Made by a program: the position numbers and the translations under genes. Source: Candidatus Scalindua japonica (GTDB lineage: Bacteria; Planctomycetota; Brocadiia; Brocadiales; Scalinduaceae). Taken from it: DNA of 64,000 nt. The notes below the pieces were generated by a model. The model was not told the origin of the DNA, did not search any database, and saw only the letters and a program-made list of their open reading frames with translations. Each line of letters begins with the position of its first letter. Position 1 is the stretch's first letter. Where the stretch lies: NCBI RefSeq assembly GCF_002443295.1, contig NZ_BAOS01000007.1, forward strand, positions 1 through 64,000, given 5' to 3'. Below are positions 33,985 to 43,308 of the stretch, in pieces.

Positions 33985-34842
33985 ATGAAAATATTAATTA
34001 CCGGTTCAAACGGGATGCTTGGAACAGACCTTGTCGACCTGTTTAAGAACAGAAAGGCTTCGCTTGATCCCAATCCGCAAGTGATAGAAGCCCCGTATGA
34101 AGTGCTCGACATCACACTTGAAGATAAAGTATCAGGCTTTATATCTACACAGAAGCCGGATATCATTGTAAATTGCGCGGCCTTTACAAATGTTGATAAA
34201 TGCGAAACAGAAAGAGGAACAGCATTCAATGTTAATGCCGTGGGGCCAAAATATATCGTGGCCGCTGCAAAAGAGTGCGGCGCCAGGCTCATTCACATCA
34301 GCACTGATTTTGTATTTGACGGAAATGGTGACAGACCATATACCGAAGAAGACCAGACCAATCCGTTGTCAGAATATGGCAGAACAAAACTTGAAGGTGA
34401 AAAAAATATACAGAGCCACTGCAATTCGTATCTTATAGTAAGGACATCCTGGTTGTTCGGACATAAAGGGATCAACTTTGCTGCAACAATGTTAGAATTG
34501 TCATCGAAGTATAAAGAGCTGTCCATTGTTACTGATGAAATCGGTTCCCCGACGTTTACTCCTGACCTGGCAAAAGCACTTTTGACATTAATAAATCATA
34601 AATGTGAAGGTATTATAAATGTCTCTAACTACGGAAGCTGCTCACGATATGAATGGGCAGAGTATATCTTTAAAGTAATGGGCTGCAAAATTCAAATCAA
34701 ACCTATAAAATCCTCTGAATATAAACGTCTCGCAAGTGTCCCCCTGAACTCAACCTTGAACTGTCAAAAGTTCACTACAATTACCGGTATGAAAATGAGG
34801 CACTGGCAGGAAGCGGTGGAGTCGTATCTGAAGAAACAATAA
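33985..34842 (+). CDS. rfbD: dTDP-4-dehydrorhamnose reductase
   Basis: NADPH-dependent SDR making dTDP-L-rhamnose, the donor for rhamnosyltransferases. It starts KILITGSNGMLGTDL, has the DITLEDKV segment, VNCAAFTNVDKCE, and HISTDFVFDG. The catalytic YGRTKLEGE (Tyr/Lys) is followed by RTSWLFG, then VTDEIGSPTFTPDLA. Full length, 285 residues. Two bases after msbA, so co-transcribed. The rhamnosyltransferase-like GT2 gene at 19-20 kb could be a user of its product. rfbA, rfbB and rfbC are not in the window. Confidence 0.9.
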   Translation: MKILITGSNGMLGTDLVDLFKNRKASLDPNPQVIEAPYEVLDITLEDKVSGFISTQKPDIIVNCAAFTNVDKCETERGTAFNVNAVGPKYIVAAAKECGARLIHISTDFVFDGNGDRPYTEEDQTNPLSEYGRTKLEGEKNIQSHCNSYLIVRTSWLFGHKGINFAATMLELSSKYKELSIVTDEIGSPTFTPDLAKALLTLINHKCEGIINVSNYGSCSRYEWAEYIFKVMGCKIQIKPIKSSEYKRLASVPLNSTLNCQKFTTITGMKMRHWQEAVESYLKKQ

Positions 34843-34844
34843 TC

Positions 34845-35483
34845 TTACATCTGAAGGCCTGATCCATTTGCGTTAAAGTCCTTAACAGCATCTTCGGAAT
34901 GTTCGTGATATGTTAACCCACTTAAGACATCAAAAGGCAGGGTTATATGATCAGCGCCTGAAAGAATAGCCGAACTTGCCTCCACCGGAGACTTGAGACT
35001 TGCAGCAAGTAGCTGGGTCCGGCTTCCCTGGAGTACACTGCTGATTTCTGTAATGAGTGATAGTCCGTCACCTGACAATTTTGTTACCCTGCTGACATAA
35101 ACAGCTATATACCGAACACCTGACTCTCTTGCAACCAGAGCCTGCGCAACGCTGTAAACAGCGGTAATGCAACATGGAATCTCCTGAGGAAGATACCGTA
35201 TTATTTGAAATCCCAATTTTGTAGGGGGAATCTTAAGTACAAGCTGCTCTCCTGCAATCTCCTTTGCAAACTGTGCTTCTTCCAGCATCTCTTCTTTGCT
35301 CGTTGCTATGAGCTGGTAAAATAACAAACCCATATTTATTTCTGTAAGCAGCCGCAGTGTATCAGCAACAGAAGGATTTGAGTTTGCCAAAAGGATTGGG
35401 TTAGTGGTAATTCCCTGGACCCAGCCTGATCCTTTTGCCTCTTTTGCCTGTTCAACATCTGCAGTATCTAAGAATATTGACAT
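34845..35483 (-). CDS. Transaldolase / fructose-6-phosphate aldolase family protein
   Basis: Class I aldolase of the small transaldolase (TalC/FSA) subfamily, 212 residues. ITTNPILL binds the sugar phosphate region, and the Schiff-base lysine is K84 in LVLKIPPT. Later parts are ITAVYSVAQALVA, then AVYVSRVTKLSGDGL and LAASLKSPVEASSAILSGADHITLPFDVL in separate strands. It cannot be told from sequence whether it transfers dihydroxyacetone (transaldolase) or acts as a fructose-6-phosphate aldolase. It converges on rfbD with only two bases between. Confidence 0.88.
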   Translation of the reverse strand: MSIFLDTADVEQAKEAKGSGWVQGITTNPILLANSNPSVADTLRLLTEINMGLLFYQLIATSKEEMLEEAQFAKEIAGEQLVLKIPPTKLGFQIIRYLPQEIPCCITAVYSVAQALVARESGVRYIAVYVSRVTKLSGDGLSLITEISSVLQGSRTQLLAASLKSPVEASSAILSGADHITLPFDVLSGLTYHEHSEDAVKDFNANGSGLQM

Positions 35484-35490
35484 AGTTTTT

Positions 35491-35958
35491 TCAATCTTTT
35501 AAACGTGTAGTTAATCCTTTTAAAAAATTTCTGAGTATCTGGTCACCACACTCCTTATAGTGCCTCTGTCCCTCTTTTCTAAACAGCGCTGATAACTCCG
35601 ATTTTGAAAGGACCATTCCCGCCAGTTTTAACGTGCTGAGCATCTCATCCTCTCTGAACTTCAGCGCAATTCTCAGTTTTTTCAATATGCTATTATTTGT
35701 CAAAGGCAGGTCCGGTGTTGTCACATTCCCCGGCATATTCTCTCTCTTGCCTCTTTTATGAATAATTAAACCATCCAGAAAACATTCAAGAATATTATCA
35801 CCACACTCTACATACCCCTCTTCCTCTTCCTTCTTGAGTAGATTGATTAAATCAGGTCTGGCAATTTCATATTCAGATAGTTTAAAAATCTCTATCATTT
35901 TCGAATCTTTAATGTCCAGAGCGTATCGTAAACGTCTTAAAATATCATTATTAGTCAT
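35491..35958 (-). CDS. YehS-like protein, duplicated DUF1456 domain
   Basis: A 155-residue protein made of two homologous repeats: NNDILRRLRYALDIKDSKM to about residue 65, and NNSILKKLRIALKFREDEM from about 87. Each ends with a Cys-Gly-Asp segment (ECGDNILECFLDGL; ECGDQILRNFLKGL). This is the DUF1456/YehS architecture. The function is not established. The duplicated helical fold suggests a regulatory or binding role. It lies between recQ and the aldolase gene, all on the minus strand with short gaps. Confidence 0.8.
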   Translation of the reverse strand: MTNNDILRRLRYALDIKDSKMIEIFKLSEYEIARPDLINLLKKEEEEGYVECGDNILECFLDGLIIHKRGKRENMPGNVTTPDLPLTNNSILKKLRIALKFREDEMLSTLKLAGMVLSKSELSALFRKEGQRHYKECGDQILRNFLKGLTTRLKD

Positions 35959-35979
35959 TATTAACCCCTAAGGTCTAAA

Positions 35980-37398
35980 TTACCCGTACGGCAATCCAAA
36001 ATACTCATGGATGAACGCCTTTCGATCACCTTCATACTTTGTATATTGTACTAGCGTGTAAAGTTTTTGCTGGTCCCGCTTGAGTTTAGTGTCCAGATAA
36101 TTCTGATCAATTAATTGAGGATGAATGCCAGAAAGAATTTCAATCTTTAACGGCTCAACGTTTAGTTCGATTACTCCATATCGGTCAAACATATTCAGGG
36201 CTGTTTCCAGTCTGAAATCATGTCCGCTTCTGTAATGAATATTTTCCTTAAGCCAGTCCAGACCAAATGCCGATACTTTTTCCATATTCTCTTCCAGAAT
36301 GTGATATACCCTCTGATAATATTCGGCAGCAGGATTGTTCCACCTGATAAAATTCATATGGGTTAACAAATCGTGTTCGTCGTATAGCAGAGTACATAAA
36401 GAGTCCCTGCCGTCGCGGCCGGCACGGCCGATTTCCTGGTAATATGATTCAATAGAGCCAGGTATATCCGCATGAACAACAAAGCGAATATCTTCTTTGT
36501 CAATGCCCATTCCAAACGCGTTTGTTGCCAAAACCAGCGTATCCTTCCCTCTCATAAACTGCTCCTGCACTTTAGAGCGCTGCACTCGCTCAAGACTGCC
36601 ATGGTAGCAGAGATGTGCAATCCCTTCTTTGTTTAACAGGTCACTGAAATTATCAAGTTGTTTGATAAGGGTAAAATAGACGATACCATTACCATCATAT
36701 TTATTCGTAATAGAAATAATATGTTCCAGCTTTTCGTCACTACTGAATACCTTTTCAACCTCTAAATGTAAATTAGGACGATCTATTCCGCCATGAAACA
36801 TCTTAACCTCTCCAGTATCCAGGCAGAGAGTTTTGATAATATCTTTTTGTACATCTGGTGTGGCTGTGGCAGTCAGTGCGATTGTAACAGGATTACCTAA
36901 TACCTCGCGGAACTCCTGAATCCTGGTATAGTCCGGACGGAAATCATGCCCCCATTCACTTATGCAGTGCGCCTCGTCAACTGCAAGGAGGTCAATAGAG
37001 TTCCCGGAAAGAGCCTCAATAAAATCAGGTTTACGAAAACGCTCGGGAGTAACGTAAATAATCCGGTAGTTACCGTTCTTAAGCGCCGCGTATCTTGCTT
37101 CCCTCTTCTCCCGTCCCAATGATGAGTTGATGTATGCCGCGTCAATACCCCGCCTCTTCAATGCATCTACCTGGTCCTTCATCAGCGCGATAAGAGGAGA
37201 GATTACTACGGTGAGGCCCTCATTCATAAGAGCAGGTATTTGATAGCACAGAGATTTGCCAATACCGGTAGGCGCTACTACCAGAGCGTGTTTACCAGCT
37301 AACACATGCATGATAATCTCTTCCTGTTTCCACAGAAACGATGAATAACCAAAATAATCTTCTAATACTTTTACAGGATCCTGTTCAGCTAAAAGCAA
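35980..37398 (-). CDS. recQ: Short RecQ-type ATP-dependent DNA helicase
   Basis: 3'-5' superfamily II helicase for repair and recombination intermediates. Motif I is APTGIGKSLCYQIPA (43-57), motif II DEAH (141-144), motif III LTATATPDV, and motif VI QEIGRAGRDGRDS. The helicase core is complete. The C-terminal zinc/winged-helix region is abbreviated: where longer RecQs have a Cys-containing YxxxxxCRRxFLLxYFG segment, this one reads YTKYEGDRKAFIHEYFG and ends, without the zinc cysteines and without an HRDC domain. This resembles RecS-type short RecQs. The start is TTG with GGAG eight bases ahead. Confidence 0.88.
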   Translation of the reverse strand: MLLAEQDPVKVLEDYFGYSSFLWKQEEIIMHVLAGKHALVVAPTGIGKSLCYQIPALMNEGLTVVISPLIALMKDQVDALKRRGIDAAYINSSLGREKREARYAALKNGNYRIIYVTPERFRKPDFIEALSGNSIDLLAVDEAHCISEWGHDFRPDYTRIQEFREVLGNPVTIALTATATPDVQKDIIKTLCLDTGEVKMFHGGIDRPNLHLEVEKVFSSDEKLEHIISITNKYDGNGIVYFTLIKQLDNFSDLLNKEGIAHLCYHGSLERVQRSKVQEQFMRGKDTLVLATNAFGMGIDKEDIRFVVHADIPGSIESYYQEIGRAGRDGRDSLCTLLYDEHDLLTHMNFIRWNNPAAEYYQRVYHILEENMEKVSAFGLDWLKENIHYRSGHDFRLETALNMFDRYGVIELNVEPLKIEILSGIHPQLIDQNYLDTKLKRDQQKLYTLVQYTKYEGDRKAFIHEYFGLPYG

Positions 37399-37443
37399 AA
37401 TAATTTCTCCATTATCAAATTAATATTCAACATGTCTATTCTA

Positions 37444-37710
37444 TTAAAAAACAAACTTTATGTCACTATGCTCCTTGAACGCAAGATAGATTTTATTACG
37501 ATATGTTTCGTCACCTACTAAAACAGTTATGTTAAAGCTTACATATTTCCCCGTTTTACTGGTATTGGAATCTTTGATATCGTAGTCGCTATCTTGTATT
37601 ATGCCTGCAACTGCATTATGAACCGACTTCTTATCGTGACCAATAACCTTGTAAACCCATTCACAGGGATAATCAACACCTGTTTCTTCATTGTCTCTTT
37701 TCTCAATCAT
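37444..37710 (-). CDS. DUF493 / YbeD-family protein
   Basis: An 88-residue ACT-like alpha/beta protein of the YbeD family: DYPCEWVYKVIGHDKKSVHNAV at the start, KYVSFNITVLVGDETYRNKIY in the middle, and a terminal SDIKFVF. E. coli YbeD sits near lipB, and a regulatory role has been suggested but not proven. Its start overlaps the end of an hsdR remnant upstream. Confidence 0.85.
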   Translation of the reverse strand: MIEKRDNEETGVDYPCEWVYKVIGHDKKSVHNAVAGIIQDSDYDIKDSNTSKTGKYVSFNITVLVGDETYRNKIYLAFKEHSDIKFVF

Positions 37711-37858
37711 CTAACGTCCTTTTATCTTTGAGTATATCAGTAAAAATATTGAAGGATTCATCCCAGACAGCATCTTGTAATGAGAGATATTGATAACCCA
37801 GGCGAGTCAGGTGCAATATCGAGGGGATTTTTACCCTTGTATCTTCATTAAACTTCAT
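37703..37858 (-). pseudogene. hsdR: Type I restriction endonuclease HsdR, N-terminal stump
   Basis: A 51-codon frame beginning MKFNEDTRVKIPSILHLTRL and containing WDESFNIFTDILKD. These are the first residues of a type I restriction enzyme R subunit, a protein of about 1000 residues. The stop overlaps the DUF493 gene (ATGATTGA). No nuclease, helicase, hsdM or hsdS sequence is nearby, so this is a deletion scar. Whether the short peptide is made is unknown. Confidence 0.7.
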
Positions 37859-37943
37859 GGTTTTCTTTTTATTTTATGAGCAGTAGACAGTGTGTATCTG
37901 AAACAGGATTGTTTACTATAAATTTGTTCGATCTGTTCCCTGC

Positions 37944-37968
37944 CTTCACAAAACCCATTTTTGTGAAG
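37944..37968. repeat. Perfect 10-bp hairpin upstream of uvrA
   Basis: CTTCACAAAA (37944-37953) and TTTTGTGAAG (37959-37968) form a perfect stem over a five-base loop, in the 290-base divergent gap between the hsdR stump and uvrA. It lacks a following T-run on either strand. It could be an operator or cruciform. No SOS box (CTGT-N8-ACAG) is visible upstream of uvrA. Confidence 0.4.
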
Positions 37969-38149
37969 ACAAGCATTAAAACATCTTTCTTTATAGCAAA
38001 GTTAATTTGTGTAAATTCGTGTCTTAAATGCGCATACCAGCAATATACAAAAATAGTAATTGTAAGACAATGGTAAATTCTGTTAGAGTGTTATAGTTGC
38101 AAAGCAGATTATTTAAATTTTTATTTAGTCATTCCGTCTGAATAACATA

Positions 38150-41062
38150 TTGAAAAAATCCATTATTGCCCGCGGCATCAGGGTACACAACCTTAAGAAT
38201 ATTGATATCGAAATACCTTTACGCAAACTGGCAGTAATAACCGGTGTCAGCGGATCAGGTAAATCGAGCCTGGCATTTGATACCTTGTACGCCGAGGGAC
38301 AAAGGAGATATGTTGAGTCTTTCTCTGCATATGCCCGTCAGTTCCTTGAGAGAGTAGACAAGCCTGACCTGGACCATATAGAAGGCATACCTCCCGCAAT
38401 TGCAATTGAGCAGAAGAATCCGGTAAAAAACCGCAGATCTACTGTCGGGACTGCAACGGAAATAAATGATTATCTGAGACTTCTTTTCGCGCGCATCGGC
38501 AAGACATACTGTACAAAATGCGGAGAGATCGTCCAAAACGATACAATATTCCATATCACAGAGTGTGTACTATCGCTTCCGGAAAAAACTAAATTTCTGG
38601 TCACGTTTCCTCTTAGAATCAGCAAAAAAATATCAAGTGAAATGCAGGTTTCAGCGTTAAGGGAAAGGGGCATAATCAGAATCCTTGCAGATAGTACTAT
38701 TATTGATATCTCTTCGATATCTGATGACTTTGATATACGTCAACATAAATCTGTCGCAGGAATAGTAGATAGATTAGTTGTGGGAAAAATGATAAAGGAC
38801 CGCCTGACAGATAGCCTGGAAACTGCGTTTAGATTGGGATCAGGATATATAGGTATTCTCTATTCAGGCAGCAATCCTGAGGAAAGCAGAATAGAGGCCG
38901 GTAAAAAAAGAAAGTCCTCTAAAAAGACTATTACAAACAAGAAACTTAAAACTATATCAATAAATAATTCAGAATGGATTGAGATGTCATTCAGCAGTCA
39001 CTTCCGTTGTAACAGTTGTACTATTGAATACATGACCCCAACTCACCATATGTTCTCATTTAATAACCCCCTGGGTGCATGCACGAAATGTCAGGGGTTC
39101 GGCCACACCATAGAAATAGATATGGATCTCGTAGTACCGGACAAAACAAAAACACTAAATGAAGGTGCGATAGGTGTCTGGAATTCACCGGCATATAGAG
39201 ATTTACTTGTAGAGTTGCAGCAAGCGGCGCCGGCTCATAATATTCCACTTGATACACCTTTCAATAAATTAACAAAGAACCAGATAAAATTAATCAATAA
39301 AGGGGCAGAAGATTTCTGTGGTATCAGCGAATTTTTTAACCTGCTGGAGGAAAAGAAATATAAAATGCACGTCAGGGTGTTACTTAGTAAATATCGCTGC
39401 TATTCCATATGTTCTGATTGTAATGGCACCAGACTGAACCCCTCAGCACATAATGTTAAAATCAACCAACATAATATAATAGACGTGTGCAGTATGTCTA
39501 TTGATGAAGCATACAGTTTATTCGAGAAAATAAAACTCTCAAAATACGAAGAAGAGGTCGGCAGGCTTTTGTTGCTGGAGATAAAGAAAAGACTGGGGTA
39601 CATGGTCAAAGTCGGATTGGAATATTTGACACTGGACAGGATGACAAGAACCCTGTCAGGTGGCGAGGCACAGAGAGTCAACCTGACCACTTCACTCGGT
39701 TCATCTCTTGTTAACACATTATATATTCTGGATGAACCAAGTATTGGCCTCCACCCAAGGGACACCAAACGTCTGATAGACATACTCGTACGATTGAGGG
39801 ATATAGGAAACACTGTAGTAGTAGTTGAACATGACAAAGATATGATTAAGTCTGCGGATTATCTTATAGACATCGGTCCAGGGGCCGGTGAAAATGGCGG
39901 CAACGTGGTTTATGCCGGAGATGTTAAAAAAATAGCCTCCGGAAACGGTTCGTTAACCGGACAGTACCTGAAGGGCAAAAAACAGATAGAACTACCTTCG
40001 GCAAGGAGAAAGACCACTCAAAATTATATTGAAATAATAGGTGCAGCTGAAAACAACTTGAAAAAGATTGATGTACGTTTTCCTCTCAATGTATTTACCT
40101 GTGTAACCGGTGTATCGGGCTCCGGCAAAAGCACTCTGATACAGGACACACTATACGGAGCTCTGAAAAGAAGAATGGGGATTTATCCCGGCCATATAGG
40201 CAGTCATAAGGATTTAAATATCAACGGGTACATAGATGAGGTAATCATGGTAGATCAATCACCAATCGGGAGGACTCCCAGATCAAATCCGCTTACTTAT
40301 GTAAAAGTATTCGATTATATCAGGAAGATATTTGCTTCAACCAGGGAAGCGAGGCTGCATGGCTATACTCAAGGATCTTTCTCTTTTAATGTCAAAGGAG
40401 GTAGATGTGATTATTGTGAAGGCTGTGGTTACATAAAGGTAGATATGCAGTTTCTTGCTGATGTCTATGTAACCTGTGATCAGTGCCATGGTAAGCGTTT
40501 CAGAAAGGATGTTCTGGAAGTCTGTTACAGGAATAAAAATATACATGAAGTCCTGGAAATGACGGTCAGCGAGGCAATGACATTCTTTTCTAACCATAGT
40601 AAGTATAGACTATCACCGGAAATGAACAGCAGTTTAACCAAAGCGACCTCACATATCAAAAAGGGATTAAAGTACCTGGAAGACACAGGCCTGGGATACC
40701 TGAGATTGGGGCAACCTGCAACCACACTATCTGGTGGAGAAGCCCAACGATTGAAACTGGCAACTTATATGGCAAAAGGAAAACATGAAAAAATACTCTT
40801 CATCTTTGACGAACCTACAACGGGCCTGCATTTTGATGATATTAGAAAACTACTTGACTGTTTCCAGAAGCTGATCAATAACGGACATTCCGTGATTGTC
40901 ATAGAGCATAACCTTGAAATTCTAAAATGTGCTGACCATATCATCGACCTTGGGCCGGAAGGCGGAAAAGGAGGAGGATATGTGTTAGGATATGGAACAC
41001 CGGAAAAAATTGTTAAATTAAAAAGCTCATATACCGGAAAATTTCTGAAAGAGTATATATGA
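38150..41062 (+). CDS. uvrA: UvrABC excision nuclease subunit A
   Basis: DNA-damage sensor ATPase of nucleotide excision repair. The two ABC modules have Walker A GVSGSGKSSLAFD and GVSGSGKSTLIQD, signatures TLSGGEAQRVNL and TLSGGEAQRLKL, and Walker B YILDEPSIGLHPRD and FDEPTTGLHFDD. Three zinc modules have their CxxC pairs (CTKC...; CNSC...CTKC; CDYC...CDQC). At 970 residues it is slightly longer than typical, with a Lys-rich insert (GKKRKSSKKTITNKKLK) near residue 250. The start is TTG at 38150, giving the normal N-terminus (IIARGIRVHNLKNIDIEIP). Confidence 0.96.
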   Translation: MKKSIIARGIRVHNLKNIDIEIPLRKLAVITGVSGSGKSSLAFDTLYAEGQRRYVESFSAYARQFLERVDKPDLDHIEGIPPAIAIEQKNPVKNRRSTVGTATEINDYLRLLFARIGKTYCTKCGEIVQNDTIFHITECVLSLPEKTKFLVTFPLRISKKISSEMQVSALRERGIIRILADSTIIDISSISDDFDIRQHKSVAGIVDRLVVGKMIKDRLTDSLETAFRLGSGYIGILYSGSNPEESRIEAGKKRKSSKKTITNKKLKTISINNSEWIEMSFSSHFRCNSCTIEYMTPTHHMFSFNNPLGACTKCQGFGHTIEIDMDLVVPDKTKTLNEGAIGVWNSPAYRDLLVELQQAAPAHNIPLDTPFNKLTKNQIKLINKGAEDFCGISEFFNLLEEKKYKMHVRVLLSKYRCYSICSDCNGTRLNPSAHNVKINQHNIIDVCSMSIDEAYSLFEKIKLSKYEEEVGRLLLLEIKKRLGYMVKVGLEYLTLDRMTRTLSGGEAQRVNLTTSLGSSLVNTLYILDEPSIGLHPRDTKRLIDILVRLRDIGNTVVVVEHDKDMIKSADYLIDIGPGAGENGGNVVYAGDVKKIASGNGSLTGQYLKGKKQIELPSARRKTTQNYIEIIGAAENNLKKIDVRFPLNVFTCVTGVSGSGKSTLIQDTLYGALKRRMGIYPGHIGSHKDLNINGYIDEVIMVDQSPIGRTPRSNPLTYVKVFDYIRKIFASTREARLHGYTQGSFSFNVKGGRCDYCEGCGYIKVDMQFLADVYVTCDQCHGKRFRKDVLEVCYRNKNIHEVLEMTVSEAMTFFSNHSKYRLSPEMNSSLTKATSHIKKGLKYLEDTGLGYLRLGQPATTLSGGEAQRLKLATYMAKGKHEKILFIFDEPTTGLHFDDIRKLLDCFQKLINNGHSVIVIEHNLEILKCADHIIDLGPEGGKGGGYVLGYGTPEKIVKLKSSYTGKFLKEYI

Positions 41063-41097
41063 AGACCAGTATCCTGCTTCTATCTTTGATATACCCA

Positions 41098-41336
41098 TTA
41101 CAAATATAATTCAATCCAACCTGAAGTATCAATTACTATCATCTCAATCTTTTCTCATATAGCCAGGATTACCATCCCAATGAACTTTGCCTTTAAGTTT
41201 TTTTAGTGTTGCCAATTAATTTGAATAAAAAGCTTTAATCCTTTTTCTATAGTAGCCTTGCTGGTCTTTACCCCCCCCCACACATTCTTACGGCAGTATT
41301 CATCAGCGAATCATCAATTACTATATCTGTACCCAT
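41098..41336 (-). pseudogene. Broken vapBC pair with a nine-G tract
   Basis: An AAAGGAGGT ribosome site precedes ATG 41336 and MGTDIVIDDSLMNTAVRM, a VapB antitoxin start. The frame then enters nine consecutive Gs (41271-41279) and stops. After the tract, another frame continues VKTSKATIEKGLKLFIQI, and after a second shift LKKLKGKVHWDGNPGYMRKD ends at 41144. Two bases later ATG 41142 begins MIVIDTSGWIELYL and stops at 41098, the first residues of a PIN toxin. Changing the tract to seven or ten Gs would rejoin the first two parts. The toxin is lost. The remaining 41063-41097 and 41337-41496 show nothing. Confidence 0.7.
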
Positions 41337-41496
41337 TTTGCACCTCCTTTATGTGTATACACAATGCACTTAACTATTGTTTTGACAACAACGATTTCAA
41401 AAGCGGGAAAAGTTTGCAGGTACTCTTCGAACTTGAGATTTACGCATGGAGTTTAAGTCACAATTTATATTTCACACTGGCGATAGCCATACAATA

Positions 41497-42426
41497 CTAT
41501 GACAGATCCAGCATTCTCTGAATGGCTTTTCTTGCCTCAACCGCTATATCTTCCGGTACGGTTACCACAAACTGAAAATCTTCCAGGGACCACAACAGTT
41601 TTTCCAATGTATTTAATTTCATATTTGGACAATCCGATAAAGGCGTCACAGGCATAAATGTTTTATCAGGATTTTCTTTCTTCATCCTGTGCAGGATCCC
41701 TATTTCAGTCCCTATGACAAACTCCCTGGAATTACTGCTCTGCACATAATTCAGGATACCTGTTGTACTTGCGACATGATCTGCAAGTGCAATCACATCG
41801 GGAGTACACTCAGGATGAACAACAACCTCAGCCTCAGGATGATCAGACTTCATTTTTACTATCTGCTCCGCAAGAATCCTGTGGTGAGTGGGACAATAAC
41901 CCTCCCAATAGATCATCTCCCTGCCCAGGCACGATGATACATACGCACCGAGACTCTTATCAGGAACAAAGATTATCTCCGCATCTTCAGGTAAAGACGA
42001 GACGATCTTCACTGCATTTGACGATGTACAACATATATCGCTTTCCGCTTTAACCGCCGCCGTTGTATTCACGTAACACACCACTTTCGCATTGGGGTAG
42101 AGTTTCTTCTTCTCTTTTAATTCCCTGGCTGTGATCATTGACGCCATTGGACATCCTGCATGTTCATCCGGCATGATAACGGTCTTATCCGGAGATAATA
42201 AGGCTGCAGTCTCTGCCATAAAATGCACGCCACAGAATACGATCAAGTCCGCATCAGTCTTGGCTGCCTGCTGAGACAAACCCAGGGAATCACCTACAAA
42301 ATCTGCAACATCCTGAATTTCGCCACGTTGGTAATTGTGCGCCAGAATAACTGCATTATTTTTTTTCTTCAGCTCAGAAATCTTTTCAATAATCAGATCA
42401 GACACTGCCTTATACTCCAATCTCAT
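41497..42426 (-). CDS. nadA: Quinolinate synthase A
   Basis: [4Fe-4S] enzyme condensing iminoaspartate with dihydroxyacetone phosphate to quinolinate in NAD synthesis. Family motifs: AVILAHNYQRGEIQDVADF near the start, FCGVHFMAETAALLSP (first cluster Cys), PDEHAGCPMA, EGYCPTHHRI (second Cys) and LSDCPNMKLNTLEKL (third). The ATG at 42426 gives about 309 residues, the usual length. An upstream ATG would add a non-conserved hydrophobic leader. nadB and nadC are not adjacent, so it is a lone gene here. Confidence 0.94.
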   Translation of the reverse strand: MRLEYKAVSDLIIEKISELKKKNNAVILAHNYQRGEIQDVADFVGDSLGLSQQAAKTDADLIVFCGVHFMAETAALLSPDKTVIMPDEHAGCPMASMITARELKEKKKLYPNAKVVCYVNTTAAVKAESDICCTSSNAVKIVSSLPEDAEIIFVPDKSLGAYVSSCLGREMIYWEGYCPTHHRILAEQIVKMKSDHPEAEVVVHPECTPDVIALADHVASTTGILNYVQSSNSREFVIGTEIGILHRMKKENPDKTFMPVTPLSDCPNMKLNTLEKLLWSLEDFQFVVTVPEDIAVEARKAIQRMLDLS

Positions 42427-42768
42427 GGGTATCCATGAAAATATGTCAAATAATAAGTGAAAAATATTAAACAACAAAAAACCATTACCTTACCATGCGA
42501 CTATCACCCTTTATTTACGGAAGGCAGGTATCTAAAAATAAAAATTTAAACCATATTATCATTTAAAAAATTATTTTACAACAACTTTTTATTCTTAGGT
42601 GAGAGTACTACATCTTAACAGAGAACATCATCCATCATGAATTCATCCGGAAAACCGTGTCCGATATATCACCGGTAGGTAATAATCGAACAACAGGAAA
42701 TGGTATGAGCGGGGGTTGTTGTGAATAAAGCAAATATCAGACTACAGAGTAAGCGGGCAAAACAATGG
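42427..42768. other. Intergenic region, no feature seen
   Basis: About 340 AT-rich bases between the LON-domain gene and nadA, both on the minus strand. I see no ORF with a ribosome site, no clear terminator and no repeat. It presumably carries the nadA promoter. Confidence 0.4.
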
Positions 42769-43308
42769 TTAAATAGACTCCAAAAGCGTTATTAAGGCGG
42801 GTACAATTTTCTCATTGGACAATTCTAATATTTTTTGGTTTTCAGCAGAATGTACTGCTATCATTTCGCACAATAACCCTAATAATTCGTTGTTATCTTC
42901 CGGAATTTCACATCTATCTTTAACAACATCAGTTATTATGTTACGTAATCTGGTGTAATCACCGGGAAAACCAGGAACTACACCATCCAACCACTCTATT
43001 TCTGCTACTATATGGGGTTGCTCATGCACTATATAATCTATTCTGAACCTTCTTTCTCCCTGTACTACTATGTAGAATAAATTTTCAGCTACCTCGGTAA
43101 ATTCTCTAATTACCACAGAGGTCCCAATGATAAAAGGTATCGCAGGTGCTCCGACATCTTTACCCTCTTTAATCAGACAGATACCAAATGGTCGCTCATC
43201 CCGATGGCACATTTCTATCAAATTGATATATCTTGGTTCAAATATTCGTAGTGACAATCTCTGATGTGGAAAAACGACAGTATTGAGTGGAAATATATCT
43301 AATAGCAT
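42769..43308 (-). CDS. LON substrate-binding domain protein (Lon N-terminal-like)
   Basis: A 179-residue stand-alone LON N-terminal domain without ATPase or protease parts. It opens LLDIFPLNTVVFPHQRLSLR, has IFEPRYINLIEMC, FGICLIKEG, IGTSVVIREFTEV and VVQGERRFRIDYI, the regular block order of the family. Stand-alone members are common in proteobacteria and planctomycetes and are thought to bind unfolded peptides, but function is unproven. No partner protease gene is adjacent. Confidence 0.88.
   Translation of the reverse strand: MLLDIFPLNTVVFPHQRLSLRIFEPRYINLIEMCHRDERPFGICLIKEGKDVGAPAIPFIIGTSVVIREFTEVAENLFYIVVQGERRFRIDYIVHEQPHIVAEIEWLDGVVPGFPGDYTRLRNIITDVVKDRCEIPEDNNELLGLLCEMIAVHSAENQKILELSNEKIVPALITLLESI

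Noticed and set aside
37876-38076. 66-codon plus-strand frame upstream of uvrA
   Set aside because: No ribosome site, odd composition, spans a perfect hairpin, and resembles no protein. Treated as intergenic.
41258-41521. 87-codon plus-strand frame between uvrA and nadA
   Set aside because: It lies antisense to the vapB remnant, which has a ribosome site and recognisable similarity, and it runs into the nadA gene.
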